Source: Ypsolopha sequella
Lineage: Eukaryota; Arthropoda; Insecta; Lepidoptera; Ypsolophidae
Length of the DNA: 64,000 nucleotides
Assembly (NCBI GenBank): GCA_934047225.1
Contig: OW203986.1
Span: 26,229,221-26,293,220 of the forward strand
Direction of reading: 5' to 3'
The notes under the pieces are model-generated. The model saw nothing but the letters and a program-made list of their open reading frames with translations, had not been told where the DNA came from and ran no database searches. Below, one piece after another: positions 31,195 to 41,500 of the stretch (the first letter of the stretch is position 1; each line of letters begins with the position of its first letter). A program made the translations under genes and the position numbers.

Positions 31195-32085
31195 TGAAGT
31201 AATTTCAGCAGCGGTAGCTCCGTGGTAGAACGCTGCACTCTCAATCCTGAGACCCAGGTTCGATCCCCGTTCGGACATGCACCAATGAGTTTTTCGGAAT
31301 TTATGTGTATAGAATTTGTTTTTATATACTTACCTCTTACTTTACCTTTACTTTCGACTGATGACGGCCTCACTAATGAGGTCGAAATATATCGAAAAAT
31401 ATAAATTTTTTTTTTTATTTTTATTATCTAATGCTTCACCTTATATACTTACTTTCTTGTTGAACGGTGAAAGAAAACATCGTAAGGAAACCTGCATCAT
31501 GCCTTATAAAGCGTGTATTTGTCCCCGAAGTACGGCAATACCAGTCAACAGTCACCACCCATCACGATAGAACGTAATTATCGTCATTAAGGCGCTACGT
31601 AAAAGTTTTAGCGTCCCTGTTACTCCATATGCGAAAAAACTCTCAGTGCGAGTGGGACGGATTCGTGGAAAAGTAGCAAAAATTTTAGTAATATAAAATG
31701 TACTAAGCAATTTTGCCAAAAAGATTTTCAAGGAGACTACAAATACATAATATCCACATTTTGAATGCAATTTCACAATGAAAGTAGTTAGGATTTCAGA
31801 ATTACAGGAAAAAATAAAACAATTTAGAGGTCTTTTCGGAAAATTTCATCCAATCGCGTTTTCCTTCAGTGAGAATCTTAATCAAATACTCAGTCAACAT
31901 TTACCCAAAAATGAAATACGTAGATGACGTTATAGTGGAGTAAATGGATTCGAAAAAACCCTATTGTTTTTTTGGTATCGCCTTGAAACGCGGGTGTATC
32001 GAGTGTGGACTGTGACTTGCATTTCACAGGTCACATTCGGAACACCTCTGTCACCCGCTCGGGGATTCATGTCGTGATGGTATAT
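31195..32085 (+). mobile_element. tRNA-headed SINE interrupted by a MITE
   Basis: The head has TAGCTCCGTGGTAGAACG (A-box-like) and GGTTCGATCCC (B box). The body continues with GATGACGGCCTCACTAATG, GAACGGTGAAAGAAAACATC, CGAAGTACGGCAATACC and, after the insertion, GAAACGCGGGTGTATCGAG to GGGATTCATGTCGTGATGG. A related copy is at 60502-60825. The MITE at 31589-31984 splits it. Confidence 0.65.
31589..31984 (+). mobile_element. Family C MITE inside the SINE
   Basis: AAGGCGCTACGT to GGTATCGCCTT, closely similar to 10930-11348. The uninterrupted SINE copy at 13005-13145 shows the two sides joined (ATCGTCGGTGAAACG), so this is a clear later insertion. Confidence 0.75.
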
Positions 32086-32339
32086 AATTTCTCAAGCATG
32101 AGACAGAGATCTGTTAAGGTGTCGCTATGGCAGCCTTGTCGTGTCATAAGTAGTGACTCGTGTTAGAGGAAGAAACTACCCTCGTAATTAACATCTGGAG
32201 GATTCCTTCATTTTGTTTAAGGTGAGGGTATTCAGAAAAATCTTTCCTGCTTCGACGTTTTCGTTTTACACTTGTCTATCCTGCTCAGTGGAAGCCTGCT
32301 GCTTACAAAACTCGCTATTTCGAAGTGACTTTATTTATT

Positions 32340-32480
32340 ACTAGATTTTCCCGCAGCTTCGCCCGCGTAACCTACAGGAAACAAATTACATTTTCTTTTT
32401 CAGAAACAAACATTATAAGCTCTCTCACTCCCTCAAAATTGAATATAGAAACTGACAATATCCCAAACAAAGCTAGTGAG
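32340..32480 (-). mobile_element. Helitron-like 3' end, degraded
   Basis: ACTAG followed by CCCGCAGCTTCGCCCGCG is the reverse of the Helitron hairpin plus CTAGT. The adjacent ACAAACATTATAAGC and CTCTCACTCCCTC also occur at 1560-1600. Confidence 0.5.
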
Positions 32481-32639
32481 GCCGAAAAACGAGCTTGCGA
32501 GGATTGAGAACGCGCCCGCAAGGCCGCGAAGGCTTTCGGCCTCCGCGACGACGCTGCGAAGAACTTTATAAACTAAAGTCGCACAATTACTCCCTGAATG
32601 AATAGATTCAGATGTTAGTGTGTAAAGCGTTATAGTAGG

Positions 32640-32960
32640 TACCTTGCCTGCGACCCCACCCGCATTTATTCAACTCTGCCCCGTTTTCGGCTTGGTCGTT
32701 ATTTTATTAACACCCCTTAAGATAAGGCACGTTGAACAGGGTCATTTTTTCCGATATCCTATATTCTGCCCCAAATTAAGTTCTAACTACCTGTGAATAC
32801 TGGCAGACAGAAAATAATTCTAAAAATCGCTGATTTGTGTTCTATCACTCTTCTTTAGTCACCCCCTTACTATTTTCATTACTTTTCTTCAATGCACAGA
32901 CACACTGGATTCTACTCTTTTATTATATATCTTCATATTATGTGTTGATAAGTTTTAATG
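32640..32960 (+). repeat. Interspersed repeat, relative of 60180-60470
   Basis: Shared pieces: CCCACCCGCATTTATTCAAC, TATTTTATTAACACCCCTTA, TCTTTAGTCACCCC and CTTTTCTTCAAT. No coding content. Confidence 0.55.
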
Positions 32961-33156
32961 TCCAAAACCTAATAAAAAATTATATCTAGAACATAATTTA
33001 GGCCTCAGGCCTATCTTTACAATTTTTTTGGATGTATGAAAGTACCTTCTTGTGTATGACATATATTTTTTACCCGATTTAAATCCTTGTTATTTACAAA
33101 TAAAACACAAAAGAATCCGACGTTTATTGGGAAAAATCAGGGAAACCTCGCCTTAA

Positions 33157-33545
33157 GGCGATATGCGAAACAAATACGACTGATTCTTTTCTGTGTATTT
33201 CATGTTATACACAGGAAATTTTAATAAATTTCTGGTATATGCATTTTGACTATATAATCTAGGATTTTGAAATTGGAAAACATGTTTGGACAAATTTTCC
33301 TCGATAGAAATAATTGTTGAAATGAGGTCTTCAAACACACTTTTTCTCCTCGTTTGACGAATAGGAACCATATACAGAACTTAAACATATTTTATTAGGT
33401 GTGTTTCAATAATATCTAGAGATTTGATATTTGAAATTTTGCTACCTATTTTAGTTTTTTTAATAAAAATATAAAACCAACTTTTTTCCTTGGAATTTTT
33501 TGCTTGGAGTGAGTGACAGTGACAAAAATAAAATTCGCATAGCCT
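33157..33545. repeat. Possible relative of the TTAA/GGCG family
   Basis: TTAAGGCGATATGCG lies at the left and GCATAGCCTCTTAAAG at the right, a weak inverted repeat with TTAA near both ends. There is no close second copy in this window. Confidence 0.35.
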
Positions 33546-33649
33546 CTTAAAGGGCATTTCCGAGGTGATTGTTAGAGCCCGCTATAGTTCTGCCTGTCAT
33601 TGAACCTTTGAGCCACTTTTTGGAACAATCAGCGACAGGCTTTTAGTTC

Positions 33650-33960
33650 CGGAGAATGCGGATGCCGCACCTTCTCTACGTGGATGACCTAAAGCTATTC
33701 GACCCCACAGCACAGAGACTGCCTGGTGGAGTTATTGAAGATCACTTGTTGCCAAGTATGCGGTCTTGCATATACGAGACATATCGTTCGCACCAACGGC
33801 GACTTTGACTTGGCCCCAATCAGCTAAATCTCTCCGACACTAAAACATACCGGTACCTTGGCATGTCTCAAACAATTGGTGTGAATGAAGCAGACATGAA
33901 ACAAGCCGTTTGTGAGGCATTACTGTTACTCACGGTTTGCTTTTCCTTTCTTTGTAAGGA
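33650..33960 (+). pseudogene. Decayed LINE reverse transcriptase fragment
   Basis: The + strand shows HLLYVDDLKLFDP, equivalent to the catalytic Y/FxDD box. About 150 bp on, in another frame, comes NLSDTKTYRYLGMSQTIGV with NEADMKQAVCEALL. The spacing is much shorter than in a working enzyme and frames change, so the fragment is deleted and dead. The YLGM.Q and MKQ words are typical of one LINE group in animals, which I do not name. Confidence 0.55.
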
Positions 33961-35230
33961 AACTGGAAGGCACACAGTCTTAAAATTATCTCGTAATTTG
34001 TAGATCACATCCACTGAATTGAAAAAATAAAAGATTAATTTACTTAAGAGTATGACATAGCCAAAACAAAAACCAGTTCCGGGCGTGGCTTATTCTATTT
34101 TACGATAGCGCGCGGGGGGAAATTCGTCCCGGTCTCTAAGCTCGCGTCACCATAGCAAAAATACGAATAGAGTGGACGAGGCAGGGTCAAAAGTAATACG
34201 TATTTTATTTTATCTAATTTATTAGTGTATTTCGATCATCGTCACACGGCATTGATCCTACTTGCTATCACGTCGGGACGTAAATTTATTATGGTCGGCT
34301 AAAAGTGGTTTTTTGAGTGTTTGATTTATCAGTTGACCCTCGGAACATTTCAGACACTCCTTTAGAGATACATAATAATATCGTGACGGTTAATTGTCAC
34401 CATTACCCATTCTTTAAATATTTTTCGCCCGTTGAGCTGGTTTTACACTTGCGGGAAAATAAATTGGACCAAAAATTTCTTTACAATAAATTTTTACTAA
34501 AGTTGTTATTAAAAAAGTGGAAACTAACAAATATTCTCAGAAGGAATGCACCACGTCACTATCTATCTCACTGTAGCCTATATCAATTATGGCTCTCTCA
34601 TTCAACCACGTTTAACTGCGTTACTATCTCATTCCAACTCATTTTAAATAGCGTCACTATTTATCTCACTCTAACGCGTGTTAAATGGCATTTCTAATGA
34701 ACGTCAAATATTTTTTACTGCCCGCCACTCTTTCATTCTAAATTCTAATTATTTAAAAAAATACGCAGCTCCTTTGGTAGTAAAATAGCAATAACTTTTT
34801 TTTCAAAAGTAATACACAGAAATTGCCAGATCATTAAATTTTGAAAAACAATATTTGATGAGCCGTTATTTAATACAATTTGCAAAACTAACATAGGACA
34901 TTTTTTTCAGGGTGTGGTATCGAACTAACCAAATTACAAAAAATTGCTCATAAATTGGGTTTTTATTTTTCTTCCTGATGTAACAGCATTTCAAGGTTTA
35001 TTTTTGACTTTATCAATAGCATGACTATTCAGAGTTGCGCAACAAAAATTTTATTCTTAGAATTTAGAACTGGTTAGCTTTGACTCTCAAAAATCTATTA
35101 GAATTTATAAAAGTACCATCAACTCGAAGACTACCTACTTTTTGCTGAGGTCATAATTTGATATTCTGGTCAGTCATGAGCTGGCCTACCAGCCTTCCAA
35201 GGGAAAGCGTTGACTTTTGGGACACCTGTT
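33961..35230. other. No gene recognised
   Basis: A 126-codon + strand frame at 34317-34697 is the longest here. Its composition (His, Asn, Leu, Ile rich) and lack of motifs suggest chance in AT-rich DNA. A short GC-rich patch is at 34070-34160. Confidence 0.3.
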
Positions 35231-35234
35231 TACC

Positions 35235-36923
35235 CTTGGGATAAATCGCCAAGTGTTTAAAATATAGAAATTTATTTGTATCATAGTTTGAAATGTTCAG
35301 GTCCCTTTACGCAAAATGAAAAAACAAAACTCTTTTAGGATTAATTTGTTGTCCCTATGTTTGTCTGTTTGTCCGTTTGTCTAAGGCAATTTTTCTGGGT
35401 AAAATCAATAAATGCTAATATTTACAGCCCTGTAAAATATACATATTATAACGTTTTTATGGCCTTTTGTTTAACTTTTTCATACAAATTTTCTCCTTAT
35501 GAAAATATAGAGATCAACACTTGACATAATATTTTGCATTTGAAAGAAAGCACAGAAAGGAACTGTAGAACAAATAATGTAAAAAATATAAAACCATATC
35601 TTTCTATTCTAAAGGGATTAATAATTTACTGTTTGTTCAATGTGGCGATAGCTTTGTTTATTTTTTTTTCTTTGTTACAAAGATAACAAATATTTTCATA
35701 CAAGGTTTTCCTTAAGGGCTATTTCTCCGAATTTGTAACAAAATATTAAGAAATAATTATAACGGTAAAGTACAACTTTTAGCTAAGACAATTTATTGTT
35801 AAAAGTTTGCTAAATGCATAAACATATTTTAATGATATTATGGTATCTTCAAAATAATTGGGTTTTCCATAAGCGTGATATCAGATTATTTAAGAAATTT
35901 ACGGCTGGTATCACGACGACGGATAAGCCAATTATTTTATTACTATTGTAATATAATTAAAAATATGTTAATGCATACAGCAGACTTTTAACTATAAGTT
36001 TTCTTAACTAAAAGTTGTATTTTTACTTATTGAAATTGTATTTCTCATCAAGAAGTGCAAGATGACAAGATATTCAAAATAAGTTAATTGAATTTGTGAA
36101 ATGGTTTCAGGTCAAAACAGTTTTCCATGAAACGGTAATTGTTTATACTTAGCAAAGTGTGTAAACTTAGTCATCTTAACATGAACGACGCCTGTATTTC
36201 TCTCTTTTTTATTTCCAGTATAGATAAAAATATACAAACTTGTTAAACTTTGCGTAAAAACGATGCAATATTGACGATATCCTGACAGCTATTATAATGG
36301 TGTTTTATCAAATTTTGCTTTTTGGGCTGTATAGAGACGTAGTAGATGTCACTAGAATATACTCATGAAAAAAGATATGAAGAAAAGAAGCTGTAGACTT
36401 CACATTCGGTTTATACCGGTTCGGTTTTAAGGAAAAAAAATAAACAAAGCTATCGCCACATTGAACAGTAGATAATTAATCCCTTTAGAATAGAACAACA
36501 TGGTTTTCATATTTTTTACATTATTTGTTCAACAATTCCTTTCTGTGTTGACTTTTAAATGCAAAATATTATCTCAAGTGTTCATCCCTACACTTTCATG
36601 GTGAGAAAATTTGTATGAAAAACGTAAAAACCTAAAACGTAATATAAATAAAAACGTCAAAAGTATATTTTTACAGCTCTATAGAGGGCCGTTAATATTG
36701 GTATTTATTAATTTTACCCAGAAAAAATTGTCTAGACAAACGGACAGACAGACAAACATAGGGATAACAAATTAATCCTAAAAGAGTTTCATTGTTTTCA
36801 TTTTGCGTAACAGAACCTGAATATGTACTGACAGGATTATCTACGATCTAATAATTTTGCCATCCACTGTAAATATTTCAAAATAAATTTCTATATTTTA
36901 AATGCTTGGCGATTTATCCCAAG
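35235..36923. mobile_element. Large inverted-repeat element, arms about 450 bp
   Basis: The left arm (35235 to about 35685) and right arm (about 36425 to 36923) are diverged mirror images over most of their length. Landmark pairs are CTTGGGATAAATCGCCAAG with its reverse at 36905-36923, GGATTAATTTGTTGTCCCTA with the reverse near 36765, and GTGGCGATAGCTTTGTTTAT with the reverse near 36445. The outermost 19 bp is itself a palindrome. The roughly 740-bp centre is AT-rich without coding signal. The family is unknown. Confidence 0.7.
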
Positions 36924-37631
36924 TAAGTGTACCTATATAATTTGCAAAAAACTTCACTTATTGTACCTGAAATGGTGAGCCAATACTAGAGGGTAATTTC
37001 ACGAAAAGGTCATTGACCTTTGTTACAGATCTCAGTAAGTATAAGTAAATTAATTTGGGTTTCAATAACGATCACAAAATTATTCTTTTAGAGTAACATA
37101 TATTATTTTCCCACATAAAAGTATGAATTCATTCCAAATTTGTTGTTATGACTATGGCACGATGTAGCTAAATCACTCATACGCATATTTTGTTGAGTTT
37201 TTAACGGCAGGAATATGATGCTCCTCGAAATATTACTTTATAAAATTAATTTCAATGTGTTTTGAAGTAGTTTTGGGAGATATTTATAGCTTGCAAAAAA
37301 GGGCACAGGTTCCACGTCTTACGGGCGCCAACGCTAGGCGTAGACTGACAATATCTTGCTGCCGCTGACTGCATCAGTGGATTTACGTATTTTTGGAAAA
37401 AGGGGGTGCTTTTTTTGACCCGAATAACGTGGTATTTGGAAAATGAATAGATATCATTCACACTAATTTTATTTAAAAAAAACCAACAAAATCGCGAAAG
37501 CGATACCTGAAACAAAATCGATAAGAAGTGTGCAATAGAGGGTTACAAAAAAATTCATTGACAGTACAAATATGAATCGATTAACGTGGTTTGTGGAAAA
37601 TGAATACCTTAAAGTTCAACCAAAAACATGT
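36924..37631. other. No gene recognised; BEL insertion flank
   Basis: AT-rich. A loose duplication (AACGTGGTATTTGGAAAATG near 37428 and AACGTGGTTTGTGGAAAATG near 37581) is visible. The last five bases, CATGT at 37627-37631, are the left target duplication of the BEL element. Confidence 0.4.
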
Positions 37632-38096
37632 TGTTCGCGCCACTTCTTGTGGCTCTCATACTGCGGGGTAGTTGTGAATTAATATTTTCAACTGTCATTT
37701 TCGCTGCATCTCCACCCGCTTAGTTTTGGACGCAAATCAATCAGTCGTCAATCAGAAGCCTTTCACGCCGGAGGTATACGCTGATTGTCATTCGACTAGG
37801 TCCTACCTCGACCCTACCGCCCGCCATTTTGAGATCGCACCCGCTGTGCGCCTCATTTTCATCTATTACTATTACGAAGAAGATTAGCCGAGAAGAGCGC
37901 AACCAGGCACGAAGAGGAAGAAGAAAACCATCTTGGAGAACACCAGAGACTTGGTGGCTCAGGCGAAGCGTGGTTTGTGGTGCATGCAGCTCCTTCCCAA
38001 GGTCAGATCTTTCATCTTCGTAATTATTTCTCTTCACTTCCCGCTATTTTTAAAACCTATGGTGATACAAAGCACTGCCGTCATATCGCGTGCTCA
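37632..38096 (+). repeat. 5' LTR of the BEL/Pao element
   Basis: Starts TGTTCGCGCCACTTC and ends ATCGCGTGCTCA. It matches the 3' LTR base for base as far as I compared. Small frames of 98 and 64 codons appear in both LTRs but overlap on opposite strands and are not genes. Confidence 0.95.
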
Positions 38097-38582
38097 TTTT
38101 TTGGCCATTCGAGCCGGATCTAGATCCATTTTAGGCCCTTTGATCTGCGATCTATAACCATTTTTTGGTATTTCCAACCGCTATCTTCATGTTCTTTGTC
38201 TAAAGAACACGTGAATTCCGCTCTAATTTTCACTCTGCCCGCAGTATTACCCCGCATTCCCGCTCTTATTTGCATTATCTATGCATTAAAACCCCGCATT
38301 CGTCAAAATATTAGTGATTCCATTTCCTATATACTGGAAATTATAAATTATCTACAGTGAAATACGCCATTCTGTTAATTTATCCGCTGCGATTATACCA
38401 TTTGATCATTTCACAGAAAATATTATCTGCCTACCTGCTAATTCTTAATATTATCGAGAGGTACTCGTACACAGGTTCGTCCGCCGCCCGTGTTATCTCT
38501 AACTCATTAGCATTATTCTATGTTGTAGTCAGTATAAAACTTTCAATAGTTCTGGTACTTGCCTAACTTTGTACTATATAAC
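38097..38582 (+). promoter_or_regulatory. BEL/Pao leader with candidate primer-binding site
   Basis: Six bases after the LTR, TGGCCATTCGAGCCGGAT (38102-38119) begins with the TGG expected of a tRNA primer-binding site. I cannot say which tRNA. The rest of the leader is non-coding up to the ATG at 38583. Confidence 0.55.
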
Positions 38583-41500
38583 ATGCCAAATTCCGCAGAA
38601 GCTGCAAAATTAAAGATGTCGTATAGTTTAAAGAAGCTTAAAAATAAAAGGCAAGAATTGTTTAATCGCCTTCAGAGAGTTTATGACTTTTCTAAAACCG
38701 CTTTAGAGGATGTTTCTTCGGCAGAATTGTTTATGGCCAATGTCGAAACTTTGGATACTGTACGCTCAGAAATTCATGTAATCATAGATGAAATTAATGA
38801 CACAGAGGTATTGATAAATCCTAATTTTGAACCAAATTATCAAAGTTGGTCAGCTTTTGAGGATCTTTACTCCCATTGCAAATACATCAACCGGAAGTTA
38901 TCACATTCTTCGAAATCGGCTGACTCTAAAGTTAAAGCTCCACTTGACATGGAATGTCCCAAAAAACCTACTATCAAGCTTCCAAAACTGGAACTCGTTG
39001 GTTTTTCTGGTGAAGCTACTATGTGGCCAACATTCTATGAAACATTTAAAACCACGATTCACGATAATCCGGACTTGACCGACAACGAACGAGTACAATA
39101 CCTGATGGGTAAACTTTCTGGCCGGGCACTTTCGATTTGTTCTGGAATCACACCGAACGCAACTAACTACGACATAATCTGGAAAACACTCGTTTCTACT
39201 TTTCAAGACTCGCGTAGTTTAGCCACTACTTATTTGGATCAAATGTTTGAATTTCGCCCTTTAACTACCGCTAGTTCAAAAAACTTGGACTTGTTTTTAG
39301 ACAAGTTCTGTTCCGCTGTTTCGTGTTTAAAATCACTGAATATTAAAGATCTTTCGGATTTTATCCTTATGTATTTGGCCCTTAAAAAACTTGATGTTGA
39401 AACCGCTCGTTCATTTGAAATGTTTAAACGTGGTTCCGATTTACCCCATTATGATGAATTAATATCATTTTTACGGGAACAAACTAAGATACTGAACCGC
39501 ACTGCACCCGCAATTACCGCTCCCGCTCCGAACCGCTCCGTTAATAATAATAACAACAAAACCGGGTACAGTACCAAGTCAACCCATGCTTTTGTCTCCG
39601 CTTCGACCAATAATAATTGTTGTCCGCTATGTAAACAATTAAAACACTATAATTTATATAAGTGTCCCGAATTTGTGAAACTAGATATCGAGAAAAGATT
39701 TCAGTTCATCAAATCTAATAACGGTTGCACCAATTGTTTAAGTATTACGCATAACAATTCCGCTTGTAAATCGTCTTATAATTGCCGCCATTGTAATTGT
39801 AAACACCATTCGATGTTGTGCCGCAAACAAAATGTGATGAATACTCACACCGCGCTTGGTCAAAATATTACCGTGTCTCCACGCACACATACGCAATCTT
39901 CGAGGTTGGTGGATCCTGCCGTATCGGCGACTAACACAGAACATATGACTAATGATTCTCAATCCGTACCAACTGCGAGTAATAATATTTCTTTATGTAA
40001 CTTACAGCCTAACTCGCAGCGTAATGAAACATGCCTTTTAGGTACAATTCAAGTGATCGTGAAAGATTCTAACGGTATGTCAGTCCGTCTACGTGCGCTC
40101 TGCGACCCTGCGTCACAATCCAGTTTTTCGACGGTTTCCTGTTGTGAGAAGCTTAACTTAAAATATGAGAAAATTCCCCGCGCTTTTGTTAAGGGCATCG
40201 GCTCTTCATCAAACCCAATTAAGGGTGCGACAAACCTTAAATTGTTTTCACGATTTGATGATTCGGTTTCAATTTCGCTTGACACTTATGTAATCGACCG
40301 TATTACCGACAACTTACCATCGGTGCAGGTCGATTTGTCTACGTTTTCATATTTAAAAGGTATCACACTTGCTGATGAAACCTTTTACTTACCGGGCGAG
40401 ATTGATATTCTTATCGGTGCATCTTTATTCGCGGATATCTTGTTATCAGGCCGCGTCTCTGGTCCCCCGGGTACGCCGACGGGATTTCAGACCATCTTCG
40501 GTTTTACGCTAATTGGTAATACGCCTGTTTACCAAAATACCGCATGTTCAATTTCGTTATGCTCTTATATGGAGATTGAACCGCCAATAGATTTTATTTT
40601 ACAAAAATTTTGGCAATTAGAAGAGGTGCATTGTGAACCTGCTTCTAGTCCCGCAAATGATGAATGTGAAAAATTATTTATTAACAATGTGTCACGTGAC
40701 CCCGCTGGTCGCTATTCGGTTTCTTTACCGTTCGCACGGAATCCTAACATACTAGGAAACTCGTACCATCACGCAAAAAAGTGTTTTATGTCTCTTGAGC
40801 GTAGGTTTGTTTCTAACGCAGATTTACGTTCCGAGTATAACAATATAATAAATGAATACCTAACTAAAGGTTACATATCCCCGCTTCATAATGATGACCA
40901 ATTATCTCTTGGTTATTATATTCCGCATCATCCCGTAGTGCGTGTTGATAAATCAACGACAAAGGTGCGTATTTGTATGAATGCCAGTACTAAGACTGAC
41001 TCCGCTGATGGTACTCGTGTCTCATTAAATGACACGCTGCACACAGGTGCTAATTTGCAAAACGATTTGTTTTTAATTTTACTTGACTTCCGCTTGTATG
41101 AAATCGCTTTTACCTCGGATATCAAACAAATGTTCTTACAAGTTTTGGTTAACGCCGATGATCGCAAATTTCAAAAGTTTTTATACCGCTTTGACACGTG
41201 TTCACCGCTTATCGCTTATCAGTTCAATCGCGTCTGCTTTGGACTACGTAGTAGCCCTTTCCTTGCGATGAGAGTAGTCAGGAAACTCTGTGAGGATGGG
41301 AGTTCAGCGTACCCGCTCGCCGCTACTGTAGCCGCACGAAACTGTTACATGGACGACATCTGCTATAGCACGCCCACCGTGCAGGGCTCCTTACAGCTCA
41401 GAGATGAGCTGGTAGGATTGCTTAAGGCCGGTGGCTTTGAGCTCGTCAAGTGGTCTAGTAACTGTCAACAGTTACTTGATACACTGCCTGATACTCACCG

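Noticed and set aside
34317..34697. 126-codon + strand frame
   Set aside because: Longest frame in its region, but no motif, AT-driven composition and no splice context; treated as chance.
37741..38037. 98-codon - strand frame, repeated identically at 44111-44407
   Set aside because: It lies in the LTR and recurs only because the two LTRs are identical; no protein motif, and overlapped by another frame on the opposite strand.
38559..38582. Upstream start (TTG) for the BEL polyprotein
   Set aside because: The frame is open there, but the first ATG is at 38583 and nothing supports a non-ATG start.
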